The notes under the pieces were generated by a model that was given only the letters and a program-made list of their open reading frames with translations, did not search any database and was not told the DNA's origin. A stretch of DNA of 64,000 nucleotides from Azospirillum brasilense (lineage in GTDB: Bacteria; Pseudomonadota; Alphaproteobacteria; Azospirillales; Azospirillaceae): positions 62,001 to 126,000 of the forward strand of contig NZ_CP032350.1 in the NCBI RefSeq assembly GCF_005222205.1, in the 5' to 3' direction. Positions 25,905 to 35,500 of this stretch are shown here, in pieces. The first letter of the stretch is position 1; each line of letters begins with the position of its first letter. The translations under genes and the position numbers were made by a program.

Positions 25905-26777
25905 ATGTTAAATACTATTAAGAGCAAAAAAATAAAATACATTGCATCCCGCGCTTTGGGAGCGTATGGAAATAAAAAGTCATTATCTACGAGCCCCTCC
26001 ATGCTGGACATTGTGAACGAAGACGAACATCACGCGACACTCCTCCTAAATGATCATCTGGAAAAAATTTTTATTGAGAAAAAAATTTTTCTTAGACCAA
26101 ATAGCCTTCCAAAATACCGTCATATTATATTTCCAAAATCCATTACCATCGAACAATACGCACATTTTCCCGCGTCTCATAGACTATACACTAATGGAGC
26201 ATTTTCTTATTCTGAGAGCCAACATCATATTATTAATTTAAGAGTTGGTCGCTTTACATCTATAGCTTCTGGGTTTCATTTGTTTGGTGAAAGGCACCCC
26301 ACAGAATGGGTAACGCAGTCAAATTTCCTGTACAACACAGGATATCCAGCGATTGCGGTTGGCCGAAGGGATTTGCTCTCCGATCCAGACAATCTCTCTG
26401 TACCTGAAGGTAACAATCATTCGGGCGCATCTATCGGAAACGATGTTTGGATAGGGCAAAACGTACAGATGGCCCAGGGAATTACTGTCGGCGACGGCGC
26501 CGTTATTGCTGCTGGAGCAGTAGTCACAAAAGATGTGCCGCCATATACAATTGTCGGGGGCGTTCCGGCAAAAATAATTAAGATGCGCTTCACTCAAGAA
26601 ATTTGTAAAGATTTGCTGGAATGCCAGTGGTGGAACTATGACCCATCCTACCTGTACGAATTTGGGTTTAAAGACCCTAAAAATTTTGTCGAATCATTTA
26701 AACGGCATGCCAGCTCTGGACGCCTAAGAAGTTTTTCTCCAGCCAAATTTACGTGGAATGATCTATGCAATATTTAG
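25905..26777 (+). CDS. CatB-type hexapeptide-repeat O-acetyltransferase, low GC
   Basis: A 290-residue protein with a left-handed beta-helix domain. Hexapeptide repeats run from about residue 110 to 225 (LRVGRFTSIASGFHLFG; IGNDVWIGQNVQMAQGI; VGDGAVIAAGAVVTKDVP; YTIVGGVPAKIIKMRF), the signature of xenobiotic/CatB-like acetyltransferases, with the conserved His region GERHPTEW. In polysaccharide loci these enzymes O- or N-acetylate sugars with acetyl-CoA. The N-terminal 100 residues are not recognised. No good ribosome site precedes the ATG. Codon use is AT-rich, unlike the flanking GT genes, which suggests horizontal acquisition with the FkbH-like gene. Confidence 0.82.
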   Translation: MLNTIKSKKIKYIASRALGAYGNKKSLSTSPSMLDIVNEDEHHATLLLNDHLEKIFIEKKIFLRPNSLPKYRHIIFPKSITIEQYAHFPASHRLYTNGAFSYSESQHHIINLRVGRFTSIASGFHLFGERHPTEWVTQSNFLYNTGYPAIAVGRRDLLSDPDNLSVPEGNNHSGASIGNDVWIGQNVQMAQGITVGDGAVIAAGAVVTKDVPPYTIVGGVPAKIIKMRFTQEICKDLLECQWWNYDPSYLYEFGFKDPKNFVESFKRHASSGRLRSFSPAKFTWNDLCNI

Positions 26778-26802
26778 CTCAATTAATCTTGTGAGTCTCC
26801 CG

Positions 26803-26833
26803 GCTCCCTCCTGAATTTAAACCAGGAGGGAGC
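26803..26833. terminator. Inverted repeat between the convergent islet genes
   Basis: GCTCCCTCCTG (26803-26813) and CAGGAGGGAGC (26823-26833) form a perfect 11-bp stem with a 9-nt loop. It lies between the convergent acetyltransferase and FkbH-like genes, so a bidirectional terminator is likely. A T-rich run (26849-26855) occurs on the plus strand only after a 15-nt spacer. Confidence 0.7.
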
Positions 26834-26887
26834 TAAAAGCATGAAGGCCTTTTTATTATTCCTTGTTGTTTCCAAGCGCCGCCATTT

Positions 26888-28900
26888 TTAAATAGCAATA
26901 TCCATTATTCTTACATGGGCAGGATAGCCCACTCCCCTTTCAACCTTTTTATGCCAAATCCCATTTTCAACCTCATTAAATCCGTTATTGTGAAAGATAT
27001 TTTGCGATACTTTATTTTTCTCCGTTGGGCAGATTTTTCCTTGGATTTCACGAAACCCACAATCAGAAATGTATTTCACAGCGGCAGAAATTCCAAAGTT
27101 CTCAACTTCCATGCCAAATACGCGACAGCTCAATACAAATTGTTGTATTATATTTTCTGCGATAGCAACAACACCTGTAAGGCCATAGTTCGTATACTTG
27201 TCCTTTACCTCAAAAGCTAAAAAATATCCGCCATTTTCGAGAAAAATCTGTGTATCAGGAATGCTCCAGCGCACCCCCGTTGTATTAAATTGATTGGTCT
27301 TATTGATAAGTTCGAAGCACCGATCAAACCTTCTATCACTTTGGGATGCGATTTTAGTGACTCCAACCTGAACACCAAGATTGGCAATAAAATCTTCGTG
27401 AGATACGACTGACTTCTCGCTCTCACGGCGAATCTGGGCTTGAACCATATCCGTTCTTCTGATGGCCTCATCGGTCAGAACGGCTCGCTGCGTCTCAGAA
27501 GACCACAGCAGGATACGGCGCCAACTCGCAACAGGGGCATCCAAGACGCGAATGCCTGGGAGCGCAGCCTTAACCGCAGCGCGCTCGACCGGATTGTCAT
27601 CGACAAAGAGGACGCTGTTCGGCAGAAGATTAACATCCTCCAATATCTTAGAAATATTTTCAGCCTTCGGCCGCCAATTCGCCACAACGCTGACAAAGTT
27701 ACCAAGGCTGAAACGAGATTCGTATAGTTCCCCCCAAATTTTTTTAACATTGTTGACATCATTTTTACTAACAATGGCCAGCATAATTCCACGGCGCCAC
27801 AAATATGAAGCCGCTTCTACAATTCCGATCGGCCAGCCCTCGGTCAGTTCTTCACTGATGTTTTCACGCTCTGCAGGAACGCCTCGCCAAAGAGTATCAT
27901 CCAAATCAAAAATTACCAGCTTAATAGCGTCTGTTTGTTGAATAGTCCTATACATAGCACGGGCTTCCTCAAAAGCCGCGACAATATACTTCTCAGTTTT
28001 AGGTCCATATAGAGCTGTTACGCTCCCAAGAGGTTCAAGACGAGGCTCGTCAAACCTACTTTCAATATCTGCCAGAATCGCACCATGGCTAGTCACAGAC
28101 ACCAAGTCTTCATTTACATACTTTTTCCCAAACATACTGCAAATTTGGTCAAAGTCGATCATGTAAACGTTATTGCGTGATTTTAGCTCCTCGTAGAGGA
28201 AGCCATTCAGCTTATCAATAAAGTGGACCATGCTGGTCAATTTATATCGATCCTGCATGCGGCCAATTGGGTCTTGCTGTACATTGTGGAAATTCAAGAC
28301 AAAGCTCAAGAGCCCATGCTCGGTGTTATACCGCAAAATGGCATCAAGGTTGCGGGAAAGCCTTTCGCAAGACTCGGAAAATAGCTTTTCGTAGCCCTCC
28401 TCATCTGAGTAGCGCAGAGAGAAATATGTCGCCTCAGGAATAACCGACCGCAATGGTATTTGAAGTATTTGGAAGTCGTACTGACTTTTAATATCAATAT
28501 CTTGATCTGGGAGAATCGATGCATTATTAAAAATAATGTACTCCATATGAAGCGAGTCATATTGCTTAGCAAGCACATTGCGCCAGCTATCCAAAAGGCA
28601 TGATCCTACCAAAAGTACTTTTTTCAGGCGCGTCTCGTTCAATGAGAGATCTTGAGGGACACGATAAATATGCCCCTCAACACTGCCGTCATACGCCCCC
28701 TCAAAATTACCAACTATGCGTCGTTTCATTTCATTGGAGTTCATAATAATTCCAATGACGTCTCGACAAGTAGCGTTAGTCTTAATAAGACTTTCTGCAT
28801 GCTCGGAGCTGACAGACCGGCCGAGCATAACACGGAAGATTTCTTGAACATCCTCCTCTGTAGCGCACTTGCTCAGAAAGCTACCCGTGGTATTTTTCAT
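26888..28900 (-). CDS. FkbH-like HAD-IIIC protein with GNAT tail and DUF4214-like head, low GC
   Basis: A 670-residue protein. Residues about 12-62 form a DUF4214-like helical unit (VQEIFRVMLGRSVSS ... IIMNSNEMKRR). Residues 90-300 match the N-terminal region of FkbH-like proteins. Residues from about 325 are a HAD domain of class IIIC with LVIFDLDDTLWRGV (catalytic Asp pair), AIVSKND and VLFVDDNPVERAAV. Residues about 515-650 resemble a GNAT fold (CFELINKTNQFNTTG is the FkbH signature). FkbH proteins load glyceryl or related acyl units onto carrier proteins, but no acyl carrier protein is visible nearby. ATG 28900 is preferred because an AAAGG site lies about 8 bp upstream. AT-rich codon use. 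Confidence 0.85.
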   Translation of the reverse strand: MKNTTGSFLSKCATEEDVQEIFRVMLGRSVSSEHAESLIKTNATCRDVIGIIMNSNEMKRRIVGNFEGAYDGSVEGHIYRVPQDLSLNETRLKKVLLVGSCLLDSWRNVLAKQYDSLHMEYIIFNNASILPDQDIDIKSQYDFQILQIPLRSVIPEATYFSLRYSDEEGYEKLFSESCERLSRNLDAILRYNTEHGLLSFVLNFHNVQQDPIGRMQDRYKLTSMVHFIDKLNGFLYEELKSRNNVYMIDFDQICSMFGKKYVNEDLVSVTSHGAILADIESRFDEPRLEPLGSVTALYGPKTEKYIVAAFEEARAMYRTIQQTDAIKLVIFDLDDTLWRGVPAERENISEELTEGWPIGIVEAASYLWRRGIMLAIVSKNDVNNVKKIWGELYESRFSLGNFVSVVANWRPKAENISKILEDVNLLPNSVLFVDDNPVERAAVKAALPGIRVLDAPVASWRRILLWSSETQRAVLTDEAIRRTDMVQAQIRRESEKSVVSHEDFIANLGVQVGVTKIASQSDRRFDRCFELINKTNQFNTTGVRWSIPDTQIFLENGGYFLAFEVKDKYTNYGLTGVVAIAENIIQQFVLSCRVFGMEVENFGISAAVKYISDCGFREIQGKICPTEKNKVSQNIFHNNGFNEVENGIWHKKVERGVGYPAHVRIMDIAI

Positions 28901-29091
28901 AGGCATTACCTTTCAAAAAAACTATTTTCTTTTGGCCCCTTATCGTCTGGACACGCTTCTATATTCCATTATGAACAAATCTTTAGTCTGAAAGACTAAT
29001 GATCTGTTGCTGGGAAAGAAAGCGCCGCAGATAAAAGGCTCAAAAAGCCATATTTGCTAATAAGGCTTTTATAAGTAAATCGAAATCTTCT

Positions 29092-29664
29092 TCATTCTTT
29101 CCTCGCAACGACTTCTTCTACCTTGTCGCACAGCAGATGGTAGAGGCAGATGTGGGCTTCCTGAATGTGCGGCGTCACGCGCGAGGGAACGTCGAGCAGG
29201 ACGTCGCACAGCTCGGCCATGGCGCCGCCGCCCTGGCCGGTCAGGCCGACCGTGGCCATGCCCATCTCGCGCGCCACATGCAGCGCCGCGATGACGTTCT
29301 TCGAGTTGCCGCTCGTCGAGATGCCGATGAAGACTCCGCCCTGGCGGCCATGCGCCTCGACCTGGCGGGAGAAGACGGTCTCGTAGTCGTAATCGTTGGC
29401 CCAGGCGGTCAGCACCGCGGGGTTGGCCGAGAGGGCGACCACGTTGAGGCCGCGCCGCTCGCGCCGGAAACGGCCGACCAGTTCGCCGGCGATGTGCATG
29501 GCATCGCTGGCCGAACCGCCGTTGCCGCACACCAGCACCGGCAGGCCCTCGGTCAGCGCCGCGGCGGTGAGATCGACCGCGCGGTCGAGCGCGCCGTCCA
29601 GCCCATGCTCCTGGGTGGCGCGCAGGAGGGCGATGGTTTCGTCAAGATAGGCGGAAAGGGTCAC
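29092..29664 (-). CDS. gmhA: Phosphoheptose isomerase GmhA
   Basis: A 190-residue SIS-domain enzyme that converts sedoheptulose-7-phosphate to D-glycero-D-manno-heptose-7-phosphate, the first step of ADP-heptose synthesis. The sequence CGNGGSASDAMHIAGELVGR and GISTSGNSKNVI match the phosphosugar-binding loops; EAHICLYHLLCDKVEE matches the C-terminal active-site helix with the conserved His. The start is GTG 29664 (VTLSAYLDE), with AAGG 8 bp upstream, giving the usual family length (about 192). It is third in hldD-hldE-gmhA, 28 bp after hldE. Confidence 0.93.
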   Translation of the reverse strand: MTLSAYLDETIALLRATQEHGLDGALDRAVDLTAAALTEGLPVLVCGNGGSASDAMHIAGELVGRFRRERRGLNVVALSANPAVLTAWANDYDYETVFSRQVEAHGRQGGVFIGISTSGNSKNVIAALHVAREMGMATVGLTGQGGGAMAELCDVLLDVPSRVTPHIQEAHICLYHLLCDKVEEVVARKE

Positions 29665-29692
29665 GGGATCGGCCTTATCGCAAGCGGTGAGG

Positions 29693-31150
29693 TCAGGAAA
29701 CGAGGCGGATGCGTTCGACGGTGCGGGTGGTGCTGAAGCCGTCCTTGAGGTCGGCCAGCAGCACCGTGCCGCCGTAGGATTGGACCAGATCGGCACCGAC
29801 CACCTGGTCTACGCGATAATCGGCCCCCTTCACCAGAACATCCGGGCGGATGGCGTCGATCAGCTCCATCGGCGTGTCCTCACCGAACAGAACGACCAGA
29901 TCCACCATTCCCAGCGAGGCCAGCACCGCGGCCCGCGCCAACTCGGACTGAACCGGCCGGGTCGGCCCCTTCAGCCGCTGCACGGACTCGTCCGTGTTGA
30001 TGCCGACGACGAGCCGGTCGCAGCCGCCCCGCGCCTGCCGCAGCAGGGACAGGTGGCCGGGGTGCAGCAGGTCGAAGCAGCCGTTGGTGAAGCCGACCTT
30101 CAGCCCCTGGCGGCGCCAGCGTCCGGCCACCGCGGCGGCCTCGTGGCGCAGGACGATCTTGCGGTCGCTCTCGTCCATCTCCTGCCGGCGGGTGATGGCG
30201 GCCAGCTCGTCCCGGGTCACCTGGGAAGTCCCCAGCTTGCCCACCACGATGCCGGCCGCGGCGTTCGCCAGACGGGCGGCGTCCGGCAGGGCGACGCCCC
30301 GCGCCAAGGCGCAGGCGAGCGTGGCCACCACCGTGTCGCCGGCGCCGGAGACGTCGAACACCTCGTGCGCGATGGTCGGCAGATGCACATGGTCGTCCGC
30401 GGTGATCACGGTCATGCCCTGCTCGCTGCGGGTCGCCACCACCGCCTTCAGCCGGTGGCGGGCGATCAGGGTCCGTCCGGCGGCGACCACCGCCTCGTCG
30501 CCGTCGCACGGCATGCCGGTGGCCTCGCGCAGTTCGCGCAGGTTCGGCGTCACCACGTCGGCCCCCTCATAACGCCCGTAGTCGCGCCCCTTGGGATCGA
30601 CGATCACGGTCCGGCCGGCCGCGCGCGCCAGGGCGATCAGCCGCGTCGGCATGTCGCCCGCCAGAACGCCCTTGGCGTAGTCGGACAGCAGGAGCACATC
30701 GGCCTCGCCGAGCGCGGCCGTGGCGGCCTCCAGCAGGCCCTCCCGCTCACGCGCCGACGGCGGGCCGACCCGCTCCTCGTCCAGGCGGACGACCTGCTGC
30801 TGGCGGGCGGTGATGCGGGTCTTGAGAATGGTCGGGCGATCCCCGGACTCGACCAGACGGTCCATCCCGCCCAGGCCGGACACGAGCCGCCGCACGCAGG
30901 CCCCGGCACCATCCGCGCCGATCAGCCCGACGAGCAGGGCCGAACCGCCGAGCGAGGCGACGTTCGCCGCGACGTTGCCAGCCCCGCCCAGCATCTCCTC
31001 GGTGCGGTCGAGCTTGACCACGGGAACCGGGGCTTCGGGGGAGATCCGCTCGATGTCGCCGTAAACGAAGCGGTCCAACATCACATCCCCGACCACGGCG
31101 ACGCGCGCCGCACCCAGGCCGTCGACGATGTCCGTAAGGTATGCCGTCAT
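29693..31150 (-). CDS. hldE: Bifunctional heptose-7-phosphate kinase/heptose-1-phosphate adenylyltransferase HldE
   Basis: A 485-residue fusion enzyme. Residues about 1-325 are a ribokinase-like domain (GDVMLDRFVYGDIERISPEAP, GGAGNVAANVASLG, VVDPKGRDY, DVSGAGDTVVA) that phosphorylates heptose-7-phosphate at C1. Residues about 340-485 are a nucleotidyltransferase (GFTNGCFDLLHPGHLSLL with HxGH, VGINTDESVQRLKG, VKGADY) that forms ADP-heptose after dephosphorylation. ATG 31150 has a GGGGAAA ribosome site directly upstream. Between the two activities GmhB is required; it is not encoded in this window. Confidence 0.95.
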   Translation of the reverse strand: MTAYLTDIVDGLGAARVAVVGDVMLDRFVYGDIERISPEAPVPVVKLDRTEEMLGGAGNVAANVASLGGSALLVGLIGADGAGACVRRLVSGLGGMDRLVESGDRPTILKTRITARQQQVVRLDEERVGPPSAREREGLLEAATAALGEADVLLLSDYAKGVLAGDMPTRLIALARAAGRTVIVDPKGRDYGRYEGADVVTPNLRELREATGMPCDGDEAVVAAGRTLIARHRLKAVVATRSEQGMTVITADDHVHLPTIAHEVFDVSGAGDTVVATLACALARGVALPDAARLANAAAGIVVGKLGTSQVTRDELAAITRRQEMDESDRKIVLRHEAAAVAGRWRRQGLKVGFTNGCFDLLHPGHLSLLRQARGGCDRLVVGINTDESVQRLKGPTRPVQSELARAAVLASLGMVDLVVLFGEDTPMELIDAIRPDVLVKGADYRVDQVVGADLVQSYGGTVLLADLKDGFSTTRTVERIRLVS

Positions 31151-31190
31151 GATTTCCCCAATCTCGGGTCCGCGCCGCACTGTCCGTTCG

Positions 31191-32186
31191 TCACCGGTAC
31201 GGATCGGGCTGGGATAGGAAGCTCTGCACGTAGTCCGTCACGCCCTCCTCCAGCGGGGTCATGGGCCGGTCGTAGCCGATGGCCCGCAGCCGGCTGAGAT
31301 CGGCCTGCGTGTAGTATTGATAGCGGTCGCGCAGAATCTCGGGCATGTCGACGTATTCGATCGACGGTTCGCGGCCGGCGGCGCGGTAGAGCGCCTCGAT
31401 CAGGTCGCGGAAGGAACGCGCCTCGCCGCTGCCGACGTTGAAGATGCCGCTCGCTTCGGGATGATCCAGGAACCAGCGCACGACCGACACGCAGTCCCGC
31501 ACATAGACGAAGTCGCGCAGCTGTCCGCCATGCGCGTAGTCCGGACGGTGCGACTTGAACAGGCGCACGGTGTCCCCCGCCGCCGCCGCCGCGTGGTTCT
31601 TGGCCACCACGCTCATCATGTCGCCCTTGTGGTATTCGTTCGGGCCATAGACGTTGAAGAACTTCAGCCCGACCCACTGCGGCGGCCGCGGCCGGCCGCG
31701 GCGCACCAGATCGATGATCCGGCGGTCGAAGGCATGCTTGGACCAGCCATAGGCGTTGAGCGGACGAAGCTCGGCCAGGGCGGCCGGGTCGTTGTCGTCC
31801 ACGAACCCCCGCGCGCCATCGCCGTAGGTGGCCGCCGAGGAGGCGTAGATCAGCGGCACGCCGGCGGCGGCGCACCATTCCCAGAGATGGGCCGAGAATT
31901 TGATGTTCGTGTCGACGATCAGATCGACGTCGGTGGCGGTCGTCGCGGAAATCGCCCCCATATGGACCACCGCGCGCACGGTGCCCGCCGTACGGTCAAG
32001 GAAAGCCGGAAGCTCCGCCGGCGCCACGAAATCCGTCACCAGATGCTTGGCGAGATTCCGCCACTTCTGGCCGGTGCGCAGCCGGTCGCAGACCACGATC
32101 TCACAGTCGTTCCAGCCGTGCAGGGCGGCGGCGATGTTCGAGCCGATGAAGCCGGCTCCCCCGGTGACGATGATGATGTCAGTCAT
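31191..32186 (-). CDS. hldD: ADP-L-glycero-D-manno-heptose 6-epimerase HldD
   Basis: A 331-residue short-chain dehydrogenase-like epimerase completing ADP-L-glycero-D-manno-heptose for the LPS inner core. It begins IIIVTGGAGFIGSNIAAAL, and has HMGAISATTATD, YASSAATYGDG, LNAYGWSKHAFDR (YxxxK with conserved context) and FFNVYGPNEYHKGDMMSV, all diagnostic of HldD/RfaD. It is the first gene of hldD-hldE-gmhA, 40 bp before hldE. The family length is about 310-330. Confidence 0.95.
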   Translation of the reverse strand: MTDIIIVTGGAGFIGSNIAAALHGWNDCEIVVCDRLRTGQKWRNLAKHLVTDFVAPAELPAFLDRTAGTVRAVVHMGAISATTATDVDLIVDTNIKFSAHLWEWCAAAGVPLIYASSAATYGDGARGFVDDNDPAALAELRPLNAYGWSKHAFDRRIIDLVRRGRPRPPQWVGLKFFNVYGPNEYHKGDMMSVVAKNHAAAAAGDTVRLFKSHRPDYAHGGQLRDFVYVRDCVSVVRWFLDHPEASGIFNVGSGEARSFRDLIEALYRAAGREPSIEYVDMPEILRDRYQYYTQADLSRLRAIGYDRPMTPLEEGVTDYVQSFLSQPDPYR

Positions 32187-32581
32187 GAACGGACCATAGA
32201 TACCGGGGATGTTGCCCAGGGTGACCGGCCGGCGCCCCCGCTTGAGGTGCCGTGGCAGCCTTTGTGGGGAGGAACTTCATATACCATCTGGTTGGCCGCC
32301 CGTCTTCTGGCTTTGCAGCATCGCCGCCCGAATTCACCCGCCAAACGGGAAAAAGGTCGCATCAAACGTCCTTTTCCGCCACGCCCCGACCGCATCCGGC
32401 TGCCGCACGGCAACCGGATCGGCGCGCTCCATACCGCCAACGCACTGTTGACACTTCGTTAATTGAAGAACCCCCTGCCCGGCTCTCCCCGACGGGCTGC
32501 CGGCGACGGCGGTGTCCCCTGCCCGTGCATCCATCGGACGCAGGGGGACACCGCCGGCCGCTCCCTTGGGTTTGCCGACTC
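32187..32581. other. Intergenic region between the large GT and hldD
   Basis: A 395-bp non-coding stretch that should contain the hldD promoter and the end of the 1790-residue gene's transcript. It contains the hairpin at 32509-32554 and one TTGACA (32447-32452) on the plus strand with no matching -10 element. No convincing gene. Confidence 0.5.
32509..32554. terminator. Long hairpin downstream of the 1790-residue GT gene
   Basis: GCGGTGTCCCCTGC (32509-32522) pairs with GCAGGGGGACACCGC (32540-32554) with one bulged G; the loop is 17 nt. It lies 28 bp beyond the minus-strand stop. No T-run follows on that strand, so the terminator call is moderate. Confidence 0.55.
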
Positions 32582-35500
32582 TCAGGTCGTCCGGCCGGCT
32601 TCCGAGACCGAAGGCCGCTTCGCGGGCGACGGGGCCGCTTTCCAGCCGGCGGCCCGTGGCTTCCTGGCCGATTGGACGCCCATCATGCCATCCTTCTCCG
32701 AATCCTCCCCGTTGGCCTCGGAGCGGATTTCGGAAAGAGCCTCGAGCACAGCTTCGGATTCCGGCTTCGGCTGCGTCCCGTTGTGGTGGACTCCGTTGTG
32801 CTGGGCCCCGGCGGCGGGCTGATGCCATTCGATGCCGACGAGAAGAACACCGAGGCACCGGAAGTCCGAGCCAAGCCCGGCATCCTGCGGAACCAGCGTG
32901 CTGTCCGTAACCAGGGACACCTTCATGAGGCCCCCGGCCCGCCCCGTTCCGGGCGGCAACTCGACGGGCACGGCCTGCACGTCCATGTGCGACATCGTCC
33001 GGCTGGTCACGACGTCGTCGTCGATCAGGACATCGACCCGCGCCTGGCCCTGCTGGCCGGGAGCGACCGCGGCGCAATGCAGCGTCATGCGGGAGCCCGG
33101 GTGCATGTCCGTGGGCATCGCGATCCAGATGTCCCCACGCTCCCCGCTGGTCCAACGGCCGAGCGCCTCCCTGACATGCCAGTTGGGGAACAGGGCGACC
33201 CGCTCCAGCGCCTCGTCGGACGCGGGCAGGAAGGCCTTTTCCGGCAGGGTGCCCAAGCGTTTCAGCTCCATCTCGGCGACCCGAAGGCCAAGCAGGCGGC
33301 GGTCGCCGGATATGCCCAGGCGCTGCGGGCTGGTGGCCACGTTCCGGCGGAACGCGATCGTGATCTCCTTGCTCCCCTGTGGCAGCGCGGAGCCGAGATC
33401 GAGGGGCACGATCCGTGAGACCAGACAGGCGTTCGGAGCGGTCAGATCGACCGGAACCGCGATGTCGGTGCCTTCGATGGCGATTGTGGCCGTGTCGTCC
33501 GGCTTGCCCGTCGACAGCGCCGCGACATTCAGCAGCAGGATCTCGTTCCGGTCTTCGCCGATGGTCACGGTGCAATCGAAACGCCCAAGGTCGCCGATCG
33601 ACCAGACGCCCTGCTCCTCCGCCGCGTACCAGCCCCAGGGCATGAACGCCTGCTGGACCGCCGCGTTGGCCGAGGACAACACGACGCTCCGCCCGCTCGG
33701 CAGCTCGGGGATGTTGCGCTGGGCCTTCGGAACGGGCTGGTCCAACCGGATCTGGGCGATCACGAATTCGCCCGGCCCAGCCTCCTGATTGCCGATCATC
33801 CGGGTGGACAGGAAGACGATCTCGGCGGGATCCCTCTTCAACAGGGCCGCCATCGGCAGAACCATGCGCCGGGAGCTCGGCGCGTCGGTCTCGATGGTCC
33901 AGCTGTCGACAAACTCGTCGTTCACCAGCACCGAGATCACGATGCTTTCGCCAGCGGAAACGTCCGCGACGATGGCCGCCTCCAACACCGCGTCGCTTTG
34001 CGCGGACAGATCAATGGTGCCCCCCCGCAGGCGGAGGCTGCCCCGCTGGGACCGGAAACCGTCGAAATGGACGGTCGCGGCGTCGACCGCGAGCTGCGCA
34101 TCATTCACCGCCACCGCCATCCAGCTGCGGTTCACCGGGTAGGCGGGACGCACCGCGCTGAGCCGGAAAGTCTGCGCGAGATTCATGGTGGGCGGGGCGC
34201 CGAGCGCACGGCGAAGCTCGCTGCGCGTCGCCAGCAGGTCGAGGCTGTTCGTCGTCGCCGACACCGCTTGCAGGCTGAAACCGGTCACGCCGAGACCGAG
34301 GAGACGATGGTCTTCGGAGTTCGCGACGACCTCGCTGACCTTGTACCTTTCCATCGCGGTCAATTCGATGACGATCTGTCCGTCGTCGTCGACCAATCCC
34401 TTCGGAATCAGCGCCTTGCCGGCGGCGTAGGGCCAGCCGCCCCGCCCGGTCGCGGACCGGAAATCCCAGTCGGCGACTTTCACGCCGTTGGCGACGACGC
34501 TGCACCGGTCGGTCCTGTTCGCCTTGCTGAAATGCTTGGCGATCACCGTCAGGATCAGATCCTCGTCCGGCTTCGCCGTCAGGACGACGCGAATCCTCGC
34601 CGTGCGCGAGCTTGCCCAGGTCCCCCAGCTTTCGCGCTGGAACCAGCCGCCATGCCGGTAGCGCGGCACCGGCTCATCCGCGGTGAACAGCACGAGATCG
34701 CCGAGCGTGTAAAGGTCGCGCCGGGCCGGAACCAGAGGCTTGGCCAGAGCCTTCAGCATCCCCGCCACCGTGTCCATCCACGAGGTCGGAACATACTCGT
34801 CGCGGATGCGGGCTTCCTTCGCGTCGCGGGCGCTCTTCGACGTCGCGTAGTGCTGGATGACCGCCGCCCAGAGCTTGCGATCCAGAGGGTCGAGCAGATC
34901 GGTGAGCGTGGGGGCGATTTCCGGAACCGAGGAGCGGTTCGACGCCACGCAGATCTTGCCGTAGCTGAGGCTTTCACCGACGGGCAGCCCCCAGCCTTCG
35001 TAAAGCGACGGGTAGACCGTGAACAGGCAGGTCCGGTAGAGCCAGTCGAGAAGGGCGTCGTCGACGTCGTTCAGAATATGGATGTGCCGGTTGACCAGGC
35101 GATCCTCCTGGATCGTCCGGGCCATCTCGCCGCCGTTCCACAACACCCCGCCGGCGATCACCAGATGCGGGCAGCGATCGCCCATCGTCGTCCGGAGCAT
35201 GGTCCAGACGTCGTACAGAAGCCCGTAGTTCTTCCGCGCGTGGATGCCGCCGGTGGCGAGGATGAAGGGAACCTTGGAGAATTTCGCCTGGATCGCCCGG
35301 CCTTTCTCGGACATCTCCATGGCGAAGATGCCGATGGCGTCGGCCAGCCGGAACTTGCCGATCGAGCACAGGTCGAGATCCGTTTCGAGCGCAAGCGCCT
35401 CAAGGTCCGAACGCGTGTTGTCGGAATAGGCGAGCAGGCGATCCGTCGTCTGAAGCAGCGTGTTCAGGTTCGCCGTGAAGCGGCCGGAATAGCCGTCCAG

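Noticed and set aside
26888..28900. HAD protein considered as the missing GmhB
   Set aside because: The HAD domain is of the FkbH/IIIC class with a GNAT tail, unlike the small GmhB phosphatase.
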